A stretch of DNA of 64,000 nt from Metapseudomonas boanensis (lineage in GTDB: Bacteria; Pseudomonadota; Gammaproteobacteria; Pseudomonadales; Pseudomonadaceae): positions 62,001 through 126,000 of the forward strand of contig NZ_JAGTIS010000003.1 in assembly GCF_018704125.1 (NCBI RefSeq), given 5' to 3'. Positions 27,482 to 37,518 of this stretch are shown here, piece by piece. A program made the position numbers and the translations under genes. The notes beneath the pieces are model-generated. The model did no database searches. It saw only the letters and a program-made list of their open reading frames with translations, and was not told the origin of the DNA. Position 1 is the first letter of the stretch; the number at the start of each line of letters is the position of its first letter.

Positions 27482-29323
27482 ATGAAAGGCAACAAGTGGA
27501 GACCTCGGGCATACCCTTCTGAACCGGCAGCCAGCGGTAAAGCAAGACGTTCGTTTCTGAAACTCTCAGCGGCGGCAATCGCCGCTCCGTTGCTCCCCTG
27601 GTCCCGCGATAGCGAACCCGAAGAATGGGTCACCACCCCCCAACCGATCTTCCCTCCCAGCCCGGCCACCCGGCCATGGATGGAAGAACTGCCCCCCACA
27701 ATCACTCCGATCGCCCCCGTCACAGCTCTGAGCCCTGCCCCCACCGTGCAGGCCAATGTCGCAGCGGGTGAAGCCGGCCGGTCGCCGCACCAGCGCTACG
27801 ATGAGCTGATTGCCGCACGGGGCGCACCGGAACTCTATGAACTGAAGGTGGTGGAGAACAATCAGTGGATTACCCATCCTGACCTGCCGCCACAAAAGGT
27901 CTGGGCGTACCGAGGGGGCAACCCGGACGCCACCGTGCCGGCCACCATCTTCGCCCGCTATGGCAAGCCGATCCTTTGCCGCATCCACAACGAACTGCCA
28001 TCGGATCACGTCGGCTTTGGCACCCCGGAAATCTCCACCCACCTGCACAACCTGCATGTCGGCTCGGAAAGCGACGGTTTCCCAGGGGACTACTACAGCA
28101 GGAACAAGGCAGGCCCGACCCTCGACAAAACAGGGCCATTCGCGGGCAAAGGCCACTTCAAGGACCACTTCTACCCCAACATCTACGCGGGCTACGACCA
28201 GATGCAGAATAGCATCGGCGATTATCGCGAAGCCTTGGGAACGCTGTTCATCCATGACCACACCCTGGACTTCACTGCCCCAAACGTCTATCGCGGCCTG
28301 ATCGGGTTCTATTTCCTTTTCGACCACATCGACTCAGGCCAGGAAGATGATCCCAACCCGAGCGCGCTGAGGTTGCCGGGCCATCCCTACGACTATCCGT
28401 TGGCCTTTGGTGACCGGCGCTTTACGCCTCTCCCGGATGGCCAGTTGTTCTACGACCAGTTCCACGTGGAGGGGGTGCTGGGCGACAAGGTAGTCATCAA
28501 CGGCAAGATCGAGCCAGTGCTGCGCGTTGCCGCCCGCAAGTACCGCCTGCGCTTGCTCAACAGCGGCCCCAGCCGCTTCTACGAGTTCTATCTGGTGAAC
28601 TCGAGCGGTACCGTGCAGCGATTCACCTACATCGCCAACGACGGCAACCTGCTGCCCGAGGCACTCTTCAACCAGAGCAAGGTCCGCCTCGGCGTGGCCG
28701 AGCGCGCCGACATCGTGGTGGATTTCTCCAGGTACCCGATCGGCACCGAGCTCTTTCTGGTCAACCGGCTTCGCCAGGAAAGCACTCGCAAGCCAAAGGA
28801 TGTGAGATCTCCCGGGACGCGGGTGCTGAAGTTCATCGTCGACCGCTACCCGCCAACACAGGACGTCAGTCAGGTTCCGAGGTACCTCCGGCCGATGCCG
28901 GACCTGCCGACTGCAGAAGAAATCGCCAAGCTACCGGTGCGACGCTGGGAGTTCGATCGCAAGAACGGCCTCTGGATGATCAACCAGCAACTGGTCAACG
29001 TATTGGCTCCCCGCCTGACACTGAAAAAGGGGGATTACGAAGTCTGGGAATTCATCGGAGCCGGCGGTGGCTGGTCCCACCCCATCCATGTTCACCTCGA
29101 GGAGGGCATCATCCTTGCCAAGTTCGTCGACGACGTCCAGGTACCTATCCCGCCGCACGAGCGTGGCCGCAAGGATGCCTTCGTGCTCGACCAGACCATG
29201 ACCATCAGAGTGTTGATGCGCTTCCGCGACTTCCAGGGGAAGTACGTAATGCACTGCCACAACGTGATCCATGAAGACCACGCGATGATGCTGCGCTTCG
29301 ACATCAAGGCCGATGACCAGTGA
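27482..29323 (+). CDS. Tat-exported multicopper oxidase
   Basis: The 613-residue protein has a twin-arginine-like signal (ARRSFLKLSAAAIAAPLLP) around residues 21-40 and then cupredoxin domains. All four copper-binding histidine clusters are visible: THLHNLH, FIHDHT, HPIHVHLE and HCHNVIHEDHAM. It should oxidise a phenol, metal ion or other donor with oxygen in the periplasm. The cupredoxin fold with a proline-rich linker resembles CumA/bilirubin-oxidase-like enzymes. The SCO gene 21 nt downstream suggests a copper-delivery partner. The ATG at 27482 is 11 or so bases from its GGAGG site, and a competing ATG at 27475 is out of frame. Confidence 0.85.
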   Translation: MKGNKWRPRAYPSEPAASGKARRSFLKLSAAAIAAPLLPWSRDSEPEEWVTTPQPIFPPSPATRPWMEELPPTITPIAPVTALSPAPTVQANVAAGEAGRSPHQRYDELIAARGAPELYELKVVENNQWITHPDLPPQKVWAYRGGNPDATVPATIFARYGKPILCRIHNELPSDHVGFGTPEISTHLHNLHVGSESDGFPGDYYSRNKAGPTLDKTGPFAGKGHFKDHFYPNIYAGYDQMQNSIGDYREALGTLFIHDHTLDFTAPNVYRGLIGFYFLFDHIDSGQEDDPNPSALRLPGHPYDYPLAFGDRRFTPLPDGQLFYDQFHVEGVLGDKVVINGKIEPVLRVAARKYRLRLLNSGPSRFYEFYLVNSSGTVQRFTYIANDGNLLPEALFNQSKVRLGVAERADIVVDFSRYPIGTELFLVNRLRQESTRKPKDVRSPGTRVLKFIVDRYPPTQDVSQVPRYLRPMPDLPTAEEIAKLPVRRWEFDRKNGLWMINQQLVNVLAPRLTLKKGDYEVWEFIGAGGGWSHPIHVHLEEGIILAKFVDDVQVPIPPHERGRKDAFVLDQTMTIRVLMRFRDFQGKYVMHCHNVIHEDHAMMLRFDIKADDQ

Positions 29324-29344
29324 GGCCCGGCTCGGAGAAACGCC

Positions 29345-29971
29345 ATGAACACACGCAGAGATCTATTGGCCGGTGCAGGTCTGATTGGCGCCGCCACGCT
29401 CGGCTGGGCCGCCTGGCGCGGTGTCGGCGAGGCGACGAAGCACAATCGCGACACGACTACCAGCCGCAGCCGGCTGCCGAACCCGCCACTGCTGACCCAT
29501 GAGGGCAAGACGGTACGCTTCTACGACTATCTGATACGCGGCAAGGTGGTTGCCATCAACATGATGTACACGTCATGCACGGGCACCTGCCCAACTGCTA
29601 CAGCGAACCTCCTGCAGGTGCAGAAAATGCTGGGCAAGCGCATCGGGCGTGATGTCTTCATGTACTCGATAACCCTGCAGCCCGAGCTGGACACACCGCA
29701 AGCCCTGAAGGACTACGCCGAGCGCAACAAGGTAGCGCCCGGCTGGTTGTTTCTGACGGGTTCGCCAGCCGATATCGAACAACTACGCCGTAGCCTCGGT
29801 TTCTACGACCCCGACCCGCAGGTCGACGGCGACAAGGCCACCCATTCCGGCATGTTGCGTATTGGCAACGACGCCTTCGATCGCTGGACCATGGCACCTG
29901 CCCTGGGCGCTCCAGAACAGATCCTCGCCACCATCGACCACGTCGATGAAGATGTCCCGCGGGGAGCTTAG
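29345..29971 (+). CDS. SCO1/SenC-type copper chaperone
   Basis: The 208-residue protein has an N-terminal signal or anchor (NTRRDLLAGAGLIGAATLGW) with a twin arginine, then a thioredoxin-like domain with the copper-binding CTGTCP motif near residue 79 and the later histidine in ATHSGML. Sco proteins deliver copper or act as thiol reductases for copper enzymes. It is 21 nt after the multicopper oxidase and very likely in the same operon, so that oxidase is the natural client rather than cytochrome oxidase. Confidence 0.87.
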   Translation: MNTRRDLLAGAGLIGAATLGWAAWRGVGEATKHNRDTTTSRSRLPNPPLLTHEGKTVRFYDYLIRGKVVAINMMYTSCTGTCPTATANLLQVQKMLGKRIGRDVFMYSITLQPELDTPQALKDYAERNKVAPGWLFLTGSPADIEQLRRSLGFYDPDPQVDGDKATHSGMLRIGNDAFDRWTMAPALGAPEQILATIDHVDEDVPRGA

Positions 29972-29987
29972 GGAAGGATGCACTGAT

Positions 29988-30041
29988 TGTGGGGGAGGCG
30001 ATCGATCTGTCTTGCCCCTTCGCGAATGGATTCGCTCCCAG
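29988..30041. repeat. REP-like inverted repeat
   Basis: TGTGGGGGAGGCGATCG and the opposing CGCGAATGGATTCGCTCCCA arm lie between the SCO and lhr genes. Confidence 0.6.
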
Positions 30042-30057
30042 CGGTAAATCCAGGCGC

Positions 30058-33000
30058 TCACAACGGCATGCGTGTTCGGCGCGATTGCTGGCCAAGCGGT
30101 GTCGCAGCAGGCTGACGGATCAGCGCGGCGCGCCATTGGGCGCAGGTGAGCGCATCGGCTTCCTGCAGCAGCGCCACCTTGCCGGCCACCAGCGTGGCGA
30201 CCGGCACGCCGTCACGGAACAACAGGCGATTGCCTGCCAGGGCCGGCACCTTGGTGCCATTGAGCAGGGTGCCCAGGAGGTTCAGCGGATCACTCGCGCA
30301 GAGCCCGATCAACGCGCCCTCCCCCGGCCGCTTGCGGATCTCGCGCAGCAGCCCGACAGCTTCCGGCAGAGCGAACTGCTCGCCCGATATCCCCGCCACG
30401 AAACGCCCTCCGCGAATCTCGCCCCGCGCCTCCAGGCGGTGATAGACCCGTAGCAGGTCGCGCCAGGGTGGCAGCCAGTCGGCCTCCCGTTCCAGCAGGC
30501 GCCAGCAGACCACACCGTACCGGCGGAGCAAGGTGCGCGCGACATGCTCCAGCGCCTCAGCCGGAACCTTGCCTGGAGGCGTCTCAGCGCGCCCGCGCAG
30601 CAGGGCCCAGCGCCCGGCATCCTGCATATTGGCCAGGGCCAGCCGCGCACGTCGGTCGTGGCGACTGCGCCGGGCCGCCGGCAACAACAATGAGCGCAAT
30701 CCGGCAAAGCTGTCGGCGTTGGCCAGGCCGAGGGCGACCAGTTCGCCCAGGCAGTCCTCCAGTTCGCTGCGCAGCAGGTGCGCCTCGTCCATCAGTTCGT
30801 CGAAGAACAACGCTCCCTGCCCCGCCAACACTTCGCGCACCCGTCCGGCGCGAGCGGAGAGCTGCTGTTCAGGTGCATCCAGCAGGCAGGCACGCCACAG
30901 GCCCAGGCTCTTGCGTGGCAACAGCACGATGGGGGTTCCGCGTACCGGCCCCACCGCGGCCTTGCCCCGTCCGCCCAGGCGGCACCAGACCACTCGACCG
31001 GCCCGGCACAGGTCGTCGAGCCAGTTGATACCGTAGTCGGCCACCCGGCTGGGCAATATCTCGCTCTCCCAGGCGCCAGCCGCCGCCTGGAAACCTTCCA
31101 GCTGCCCCAACACACCGGCCAGCGCCTCGGCGCCACGCACCTGCGCTGCAGGCGCGACGCGCTGCCAGTCGAACAAGAAGCGCATGAAATCCGCCCGCTC
31201 CACCGGCTCGATCTCGCGGCGCAGGCGCTTGACCGTGTAGCGGTGGATGCGCGCCAGCAGATGCCGCTCGCACCACTCCTCCTCCACCGCGCCGGGGGTG
31301 AAGCGACCGCGCAGCACATAGCCCTCGCGCTCCAGGCTGGCCAGGGCGAAAGCGACGACCGAAGAGGGTTGAAGCAAATCATCCGCCAAGCGCTCCAGAG
31401 TCAACGGGCCAAAGCCGCCAAGCCGGGCACGCACCAGCTCCAGCAGCGCAGGCTCCGCTTCCCAAGGGTTGGTGAAACCCTCGGGCGCGGTGATGGCCGG
31501 CTTGAACACCGCTTGTGGATAAAGCGCCTGTAACTGGCACAGCCGCTCCGCCGCCAACCAAAGCGCCGGCTTGTGCTCTATGTTCAGGCAGGTGGCGCGC
31601 CGGGTCTTGGTCAGCTTCACCAGCCAGTCGACCCAACCGGCATTGGCGCTCGACTCATCCACACGGACGCAGCCCAGCGCCAGCAACGCCTCGTGCATCT
31701 CGTCGGCGTCACGCACCAATGGCCAGGCCTCCTCCCGCACCGCCGCCACCGCATCGGCGTCCAGTGCGCCGAGATCGTCGGCGGATTCCGGGTCGGTCCA
31801 GCGACGGCTCTGCACCGCCTGCGTCCGCCGTTCCTCCAGCGGCGCATCGTCGAGGAAGGCGTAGGGCCGAGCACTGAGGATTTCTCCCGCCAGGGCCGAG
31901 GGCGCCGGCAGGTCGCGGGCGACCAGTTGCACCTCGCCGTTCTCCATGCGCCGCAACAGGGCCAGCCAGCCCTCGGCGTCCATGGCCTCGTGCAGGCAGT
32001 CGTCGAGCGTTTGCGCCACCAGCGGGTGATCGGGGATCTCACGCTCGCCCACCAGGTTCTCCTGGCAGGCCACCTGGTCGGGAAAGACGCTGGCCAACAG
32101 GTCTTCGCTACGCATGCGCTGGATCTGCGGCGCCACCTTGCGGCCACCGCTGAAGCGCGGCAAAGCCAGGGCGGTGGAAGCGTTCCAGCGCCAGCGCGCG
32201 CCGAACAGCGGCGCATCCAGCAGCGCCTGGATCAGCACATGCTCGGCGCTGTTGGAATGCAGGTAGCGCCAGACCTCATCCAGTGCAAAGCTGTGGCTGG
32301 TGGACAGCGAAAGGATCAGTGCATCTTCCGTTGCCGCCGCCTGCAGCTCGAAGTTGAAACTGCGGCAGAAGCGCTTGCGCAGCGCCAGCCCCCAGGCGCG
32401 ATTGATGCGGCTGCCGAACGGCGAATGGATGATCAGCTGCATGCCGCCGGATTCGTCGAAGAAGCGCTCCATCACCAGACGCTGCTGCGTCGGCAAGGCC
32501 CCCAGCGATGCCCTGGCCCGCGCCAGGTATTCCACTATCTGCCGCGCCGCCGCCTCGCTGAGGCCGATCTGCTCACGTAACCAACTCACCGCGCGCTCGG
32601 ATAGCTCCTCTCGCCCCTCGGGGGAGGGGCTGAGGGTGGGGAATTCCCGAGCCTGCCCGGACGCTCCGAGCAATCGCTCCACCTCCCCCCTCAAACGCGC
32701 CACGCCCGCCGACAGCTCATCACTACGCCCCGGCGCCTCACCCAACCAGAACGGAATAGTCGGCGGCTGGCCCTGGGCGTCCTCCACCCGTACCCGCCCG
32801 GGCTCCACCTTGAGGATGCGATAGGACTGGTTGCCCAACTGGAAGATGTCCCCGGCGATGCTCTCTACCGCGAAATCCTCATGCACGCTGCCCACGGTCA
32901 ACCCCTGGGGCTCCAGCAATACGCTGTAATCGGCGGTTTCGGGGATGGCGCCGCCGGAGGTGATGGCGGTCAGCCGAGCCGCACGGCGCCCGCGCAGCCG

Positions 33001-34503
33001 ATGGTTCACCGCATCCCGGTGCAGGTAGGCGCCACGTACGCCACGACGGCCCGTGTAGCCCTCGGCGAGCATCTTCACCAGGGCATCGAAACTGGCACGT
33101 GGCAGGTCGGCATAGGGCGCGGCGCGGGTCATCAGTTGATAGAGCTCGTCCTCGCCCCACTCCTGCAACGCCACCTCCGCGACCATCTGCTGGGCGAGCA
33201 CGTCCAACGGCGCATGGGGAATCACCAGGGCGTCCAGCTCATCACGGCGTACGCAGTCGAGCAGCGCCGCGCATTCGATCAGGTCATCCCGCGATTGTGG
33301 GAACAACCGTCCCTTGGGCGTGCCACCCACGCTGTGGCCGGAACGCCCAACGCGTTGCAGGAAGGCGGCGATGCTGCGCGGCGAACCCAGTTGGCAAACC
33401 AGCTCTACCTCGCCAATGTCGATGCCGAGCTCCAGCGATGCGGTGGCCACCAGCACCTTCAGCTCACCGCGCTTGAGGCGCTGCTCGGCATCCAGGCGCA
33501 GCTCACGCGCCATGCTGCCATGGTGGGCGGCGACCACAGCATTGCCCAACCGCTCGGACAGGTGCCTCGCCACGCGCTCCGCCAATCGCCGGGTGTTCAC
33601 GAACACCAACGTCGTTCGGTGCTGCATCACGAGTTCGGCGAGGCGGTCGTAGACCTTCTCCCACACCTCATTGCTCATCACCGCTTCCAGCGGCAACGGC
33701 GGCACCTCGATCGCCAGATCGCGCTTGCGGCTGTAGCCAACGTCGACGATGGCGCAGCCAAACGCCTCCCGCCCGCCAGCTCCGGATGGGGGAAGCGCCG
33801 CTCCATCCCGCTGCCCCATGAGGAACCGCGCAACCGCCTCCACCGGCTTCTGCGTAGCGGACAGGCCAATACGCTGCAACCGCCGACCGCACAATGCCTC
33901 CAGCCGCTCGACGCTGAGCATCAGGTGGCTGCCGCGCTTGCTGCCGGCAATCGCATGTATTTCATCGACGATCAGACTGCGGCAGCCGGCCAGCATCGCC
34001 CTGCCCGAGTCGGAGCCAAGCAGGATGTAGAGGGATTCCGGCGTGGTGACCAGGATATGCGGCGGCCGCTTGCGCATCGCGTTGCGCTCGGCCTGGGTGC
34101 TGTCGCCGGTGCGCACCGCCGTGCGAATATCCACATCCGCCAGGCCCTGGCGCGCCAGCTCGGCGCGGATGCCGGCCAACGGCTCCTCCAGGTTGATGCG
34201 GATGTCATTAGAAAGCGCCTTGAGCGGCGATACATAAACCACAGTGCAGCGGTCCTGCAGGCCGCCCTGTTCCAGCCCCTCATGCACCAGTTCGTCGATG
34301 GCGGCGAGGAAGGCTGTGAGCGTCTTCCCCGACCCCGTCGGCGCCGCCACCAGCGTGCTGCGCCCGGCGCGCAGCAACGGCCACGCCTGCGCCTGGGCCT
34401 CCGTAGGCGCCGCGAAAGTCGCACTGAACCAGGCCGCGACGGCGGGGTGAAATCCCGCCAGCGCCGTTACGCTGGAGGTTGGCGGGGAAAGTATTTGAGT
34501 CAT
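30058..34503 (-). CDS. lhr: Large ATP-dependent helicase Lhr
   Basis: At 1481 residues this is a full-length bacterial Lhr. The helicase core has Walker [10 protein letters not shown] near residue 55, a DEIH box ([15 protein letters not shown]), a SAT motif (GLSATQKP) and the [12 protein letters not shown] motif VI. It is followed by winged-helix and beta-barrel domains and the long C-terminal region typical of Lhr. Lhr translocates 3' to 5' on single-stranded DNA and unwinds RNA-DNA hybrids, and is linked to DNA repair. The ATG at 34503 is chosen; a 12-residue upstream extension is less likely. It appears to be monocistronic. Confidence 0.93.
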   Translation of the reverse strand: MTQILSPPTSSVTALAGFHPAVAAWFSATFAAPTEAQAQAWPLLRAGRSTLVAAPTGSGKTLTAFLAAIDELVHEGLEQGGLQDRCTVVYVSPLKALSNDIRINLEEPLAGIRAELARQGLADVDIRTAVRTGDSTQAERNAMRKRPPHILVTTPESLYILLGSDSGRAMLAGCRSLIVDEIHAIAGSKRGSHLMLSVERLEALCGRRLQRIGLSATQKPVEAVARFLMGQRDGAALPPSGAGGREAFGCAIVDVGYSRKRDLAIEVPPLPLEAVMSNEVWEKVYDRLAELVMQHRTTLVFVNTRRLAERVARHLSERLGNAVVAAHHGSMARELRLDAEQRLKRGELKVLVATASLELGIDIGEVELVCQLGSPRSIAAFLQRVGRSGHSVGGTPKGRLFPQSRDDLIECAALLDCVRRDELDALVIPHAPLDVLAQQMVAEVALQEWGEDELYQLMTRAAPYADLPRASFDALVKMLAEGYTGRRGVRGAYLHRDAVNHRLRGRRAARLTAITSGGAIPETADYSVLLEPQGLTVGSVHEDFAVESIAGDIFQLGNQSYRILKVEPGRVRVEDAQGQPPTIPFWLGEAPGRSDELSAGVARLRGEVERLLGASGQAREFPTLSPSPEGREELSERAVSWLREQIGLSEAAARQIVEYLARARASLGALPTQQRLVMERFFDESGGMQLIIHSPFGSRINRAWGLALRKRFCRSFNFELQAAATEDALILSLSTSHSFALDEVWRYLHSNSAEHVLIQALLDAPLFGARWRWNASTALALPRFSGGRKVAPQIQRMRSEDLLASVFPDQVACQENLVGEREIPDHPLVAQTLDDCLHEAMDAEGWLALLRRMENGEVQLVARDLPAPSALAGEILSARPYAFLDDAPLEERRTQAVQSRRWTDPESADDLGALDADAVAAVREEAWPLVRDADEMHEALLALGCVRVDESSANAGWVDWLVKLTKTRRATCLNIEHKPALWLAAERLCQLQALYPQAVFKPAITAPEGFTNPWEAEPALLELVRARLGGFGPLTLERLADDLLQPSSVVAFALASLEREGYVLRGRFTPGAVEEEWCERHLLARIHRYTVKRLRREIEPVERADFMRFLFDWQRVAPAAQVRGAEALAGVLGQLEGFQAAAGAWESEILPSRVADYGINWLDDLCRAGRVVWCRLGGRGKAAVGPVRGTPIVLLPRKSLGLWRACLLDAPEQQLSARAGRVREVLAGQGALFFDELMDEAHLLRSELEDCLGELVALGLANADSFAGLRSLLLPAARRSRHDRRARLALANMQDAGRWALLRGRAETPPGKVPAEALEHVARTLLRRYGVVCWRLLEREADWLPPWRDLLRVYHRLEARGEIRGGRFVAGISGEQFALPEAVGLLREIRKRPGEGALIGLCASDPLNLLGTLLNGTKVPALAGNRLLFRDGVPVATLVAGKVALLQEADALTCAQWRAALIRQPAATPLGQQSRRTRMPL

Positions 34504-34632
34504 GCGCTCAAATATGGGCGCGAGAGGTGGCGGCCTCAAGGTCCGCTGATCGTTGAGGCAACCAGGTGGAAAGTCGAATGCGTCCGCTCAACGGTATCCA
34601 CGGTTGTCAGATAGCGGACGACGCATTTTCGA

Positions 34633-34788
34633 TCAGCGCCATGCGGGCCCATTCTTACGGGCTTCGGTGCTGTGGCATACGCCACACTGGGCAGCAAACA
34701 GGGACTGACCCTGGGTAGCCTCGCCTTGGTCCAGGACCAACGGCGAGGCCAGCAGCAGGCTGGCAGCGAGCAGTTGCTTGCGAAGCAT
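34633..34788 (-). pseudogene. Truncated cytochrome c gene after pchF
   Basis: A short frame of 51 residues starts with a signal peptide (MLRKQLLAASLLLASPLVL) and a class I cytochrome c N-terminus with the haem motif CGVCH, then stops after NGPAW. The haem-binding methionine region is absent and the next codons do not continue the family. It lies 59 nt after pchF on the same strand. It is most likely the 5' remnant of a cytochrome c gene cut off at the right border of the pch region, next to lhr. A functional 51-residue product is less likely. Confidence 0.7.
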
Positions 34789-34847
34789 GATATTTCCCAC
34801 ACATGAAAAGGCCTCGCCGGGTTCACCCCAACGAGACCTTGGTGCCT

Positions 34848-36416
34848 TTAGAACTTGTTGGCGAGGTCGATGCCCGACTTGCCCGGAGCCAGGATGTTGT
34901 TCGGGTCCAGGGCCCGCTTGATGGCATGCTCCACCTTGCGCTTGACGGTACCGTAGCTCTGCGCCACGCGCTCCTGGAACGCTGTGTTGACACGGTATAC
35001 GGCATAACCGTGCTTCTCGAACTCATCCAGCAGTTCGGCGAAGCAGGCGTTGGCACGCTTGGTTTCCTCGGGGTTGGTGCGGTCGTACAGCACATCGATC
35101 ACGTGGTGCATGTCGCGCCAGCCGACAATGAACTCGCCGACGTAGTCCAGGCCGTACTTGTTGAGGACCTTCTTGGCCAGCGCCTGCTGCTTCTCGCACT
35201 CGCTGCCGCGGGCCTGGCTCACCGGCGCGAACCACATGGAACCGCCGCCCCCACGCCAGTTGTACAGGCCGAATTCCTGCAGGTTCGGCACGCCGGACAT
35301 CAGCTCGGCGCGGTACTTGAACGGCTGGGTATCGCCGGCTTCTTCCTGGGTGACGATCTTGCCCTTGCCCAATTGCTTCAGGGCACCGGTGACGATATTC
35401 CAGTTCACGTCGACCTGTTCCTGGGTGCCGTACAGGGCGGCGTAGACGTTCCAGGCACCGAGGTTCTTGTCCTTCTGGATTTGCTTGAGGATGGCATCGG
35501 GGGTCGCGCCCGGCTCGGTGGTGTAGTCCGAGCGGCGGGTGTTGCAGGTCGAGGCCTCCCAGAGGACGCCGGCGATCACCACGGAGTTCGGGATGACCTG
35601 GGCGATACGCAACGGACGAATGAATTCGACGATCTCAGCGATGTCGGTCTCGTTCTCGAACTTGATCTCGAACGGCTTGAACACCGGCGGTTTCGGCATC
35701 AGCCAGAAGCCCATCTTGGTGCAGATGCCGTAGTTGGCCTGGGTGAACATGCCATCCAGGGTTGGACCGTAACCCCACTTGAACACCTGCCAGGCGTTGT
35801 CGCCTTTCACGCCGCCCATGCCGGTGCGATACACATCACCGTTGGCCAGCACCAACTCCATGCCGCACTGCATGAGGAAGTGTTCACCGTAGGGGGTGTA
35901 GCCCACGCCACGGTCCATGGTGTTGCCCAGCGGGCCGGCGATGGCCGACGGCGCGGAGAATGACAGCATCAGCGGCAGGTTGTTTTCCTGCAGGTAGTCG
36001 TACAGCTGCTGGTAGGTCACGCCTGGCTCGACCAGGGCGGTGCACAGGTCCGGGTCGACGTGGAGGATCTTGTTCATCTTCTTCAGGTCGAGGATCACCT
36101 GGCCGCGCTGGCCCGGTGCCGCCGAGCCGTAACCGAAGTTGCGGCCGGTGGAGATGGTCCATACCGGGATCTTGTGCTCGTTGCAGATTTTCACCACGCC
36201 CTGCACCTGCTCGACGCTGGTGGCGGTGACGGCGGCGGACGGCGCGTGTTCGGCGTTATCCACTGCCATCATGATCTTGCCGTAGGGGATCAGTTGCTCG
36301 TCCTTGACCAGGACGTTCTCCTCGCCCAGCAGCTTGCGGAATTTGCTGAGCGCTTGCTGGAAGTTGGCGTCATCCACGCCGCGTGGGAGCAAGGAACTCT
36401 TGTTTTGCTCGGTCAT
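34848..36416 (-). CDS. pchF: 4-cresol dehydrogenase (hydroxylating), flavoprotein subunit
   Basis: PchF oxidises 4-cresol to 4-hydroxybenzyl alcohol and on to 4-hydroxybenzaldehyde, passing electrons to the cytochrome PchC. The 522-residue protein resembles P. putida PchF along its whole length, with the FAD-binding TISTGRNFGYGSAAP segment and GNTMDRGVGYTPYGEHF. The tyrosine in GLYNWRGGG, residue 385 counting Met1, corresponds to the Tyr that carries covalent FAD. No signal peptide is visible although the enzyme is periplasmic in P. putida. Eugenol hydroxylase and vanillyl-alcohol oxidase are relatives, but the pchA-C-X-F gene order supports this call. Start at 36416 after AAGGAG. Confidence 0.93.
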   Translation of the reverse strand: MTEQNKSSLLPRGVDDANFQQALSKFRKLLGEENVLVKDEQLIPYGKIMMAVDNAEHAPSAAVTATSVEQVQGVVKICNEHKIPVWTISTGRNFGYGSAAPGQRGQVILDLKKMNKILHVDPDLCTALVEPGVTYQQLYDYLQENNLPLMLSFSAPSAIAGPLGNTMDRGVGYTPYGEHFLMQCGMELVLANGDVYRTGMGGVKGDNAWQVFKWGYGPTLDGMFTQANYGICTKMGFWLMPKPPVFKPFEIKFENETDIAEIVEFIRPLRIAQVIPNSVVIAGVLWEASTCNTRRSDYTTEPGATPDAILKQIQKDKNLGAWNVYAALYGTQEQVDVNWNIVTGALKQLGKGKIVTQEEAGDTQPFKYRAELMSGVPNLQEFGLYNWRGGGGSMWFAPVSQARGSECEKQQALAKKVLNKYGLDYVGEFIVGWRDMHHVIDVLYDRTNPEETKRANACFAELLDEFEKHGYAVYRVNTAFQERVAQSYGTVKRKVEHAIKRALDPNNILAPGKSGIDLANKF

Positions 36417-36430
36417 TTGAATTAGCTCCT

Positions 36431-37120
36431 TCAAGCCTCGATCGAGAACGAAACGAAATTGCCGGTCAGCGGCGACTGGCGGCTGACAATCAGCGGTGCC
36501 TGCCCGGTATGGGTGGTCCCCAGCATGGCCAGGCTGTATCCCAGGGTGGCGGCCCACTGATCTGAACCGGCCTTGCTGCGCGCGGCCGCGGTCAGATGGA
36601 GGGGCGGCTGGTGGCCGTGGGGGCGCTGCTCGGTGAGATTGAATCCGGTGCCACAGGCGTTGAGCTGGAGGCCCAGCTGCATAGCGCAGCCATGGGCGGC
36701 GTCGGCGCTGAGCAGGCGGTGCTGCGAGGCACTGACGTTAGCGCTGTGCTGGCCGAGCCACTGCACGCGAGCACCGCTGCTGCGGGCCAGGTCCACGATC
36801 AGTGCAGCGCTGGCGTCATCCACCAGGCCGATGATGCGTTGCGGTTTGCCGCTCAGCAGGCGTTTTTCCAGCGCCAGGATGAAGTCCAGACTAAGGTCCG
36901 TGCGCTCTACGGTGACCGTCCTGGCAGCCGGGCTGGAGGCAATGCCCTCGAGGAAGGCGGACCCGGCCGCCGCTTCGTTGACCAGCACCAGGGTCGGGGC
37001 AATCCGGGATGCGGGAGCTGCCATGGCGTTGGCCAAGTACAGGTTGGAGCTGCCCATGGCAACACCGACCAGGCCGCCCAGAGCCATGCCTTTGAGCACG
37101 GCACGACGTTCGACGTTCAT
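36431..37120 (-). CDS. pchX: PchX, Tat-signal protein of the pch operon
   Basis: The 229-residue protein has a twin-arginine signal, MNVERRAVLKGMALGGLVG, and no recognised catalytic motif in the mature part. A gene in this position, between pchC and pchF, is known from P. putida as pchX and has no assigned function. It starts at 37120 after GAGGAG, 10 nt after pchC, and ends 14 nt before pchF. Because it has a Tat signal and its neighbour PchF, a folded FAD protein, has none, it might carry PchF across the membrane; this is a hypothesis. Confidence 0.82.
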   Translation of the reverse strand: MNVERRAVLKGMALGGLVGVAMGSSNLYLANAMAAPASRIAPTLVLVNEAAAGSAFLEGIASSPAARTVTVERTDLSLDFILALEKRLLSGKPQRIIGLVDDASAALIVDLARSSGARVQWLGQHSANVSASQHRLLSADAAHGCAMQLGLQLNACGTGFNLTEQRPHGHQPPLHLTAAARSKAGSDQWAATLGYSLAMLGTTHTGQAPLIVSRQSPLTGNFVSFSIEA

Positions 37121-37130
37121 GCTGCGCTCC

Positions 37131-37466
37131 TCAGGGTTTGGCCGCGGGTGCAGGCGCTTTGGAGATGTACTCGGCGACCTGCTGAAGAGCCTTGTCATCG
37201 ATGAACGAGGCCGGGAAGGCCGGCATGGCGCGGAAACCGCTGCGCACGACGGCGGTAATGTACTGCGGCGGCAGTTGGCGCCCCTTGATCACGGGGCCCA
37301 CAGTGCTTTCGTGGCAGTGGCCGCAGACCTTTGCGTAGACGTTTTCGCCATTTTTCCAGACGCCGTCGCCATCGGCGGCGGCATGGCCTGCCAGCAGGGT
37401 GAATGGCAGGGCAAGACAGGCCGCAAGGGACCTTTTCACAGCTGAGCTGTTGAGGAGTGAGGACAT
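37131..37466 (-). CDS. pchC: 4-cresol dehydrogenase cytochrome c subunit
   Basis: The 111-residue protein has a cleavable signal peptide ending near GHAAADG, the haem motif CGHCH, and the distal methionine in FRAMPAF. This size and layout match PchC, the cytochrome that accepts electrons from PchF in the periplasm and passes them to the respiratory chain. CGGAG lies about eight bases before the start at 37466. It follows pchA by 52 nt. Confidence 0.92.
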   Translation of the reverse strand: MSSLLNSSAVKRSLAACLALPFTLLAGHAAADGDGVWKNGENVYAKVCGHCHESTVGPVIKGRQLPPQYITAVVRSGFRAMPAFPASFIDDKALQQVAEYISKAPAPAAKP

Positions 37467-37518
37467 TTCGTACTCCGTTTTTTATTGGGGGGCGGGTTAA
37501 TCGGAAGCCGGTCTCGGA

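Noticed and set aside
32881-34614. A 577-codon open frame on the plus strand
   Set aside because: It is antisense to lhr, which has all helicase motifs in order; the antisense product has none.
34848-36416. Annotation as vanillyl-alcohol oxidase or eugenol hydroxylase
   Set aside because: The operon order pchA-C-X-F and sequence similarity to P. putida PchF favour 4-cresol dehydrogenase.
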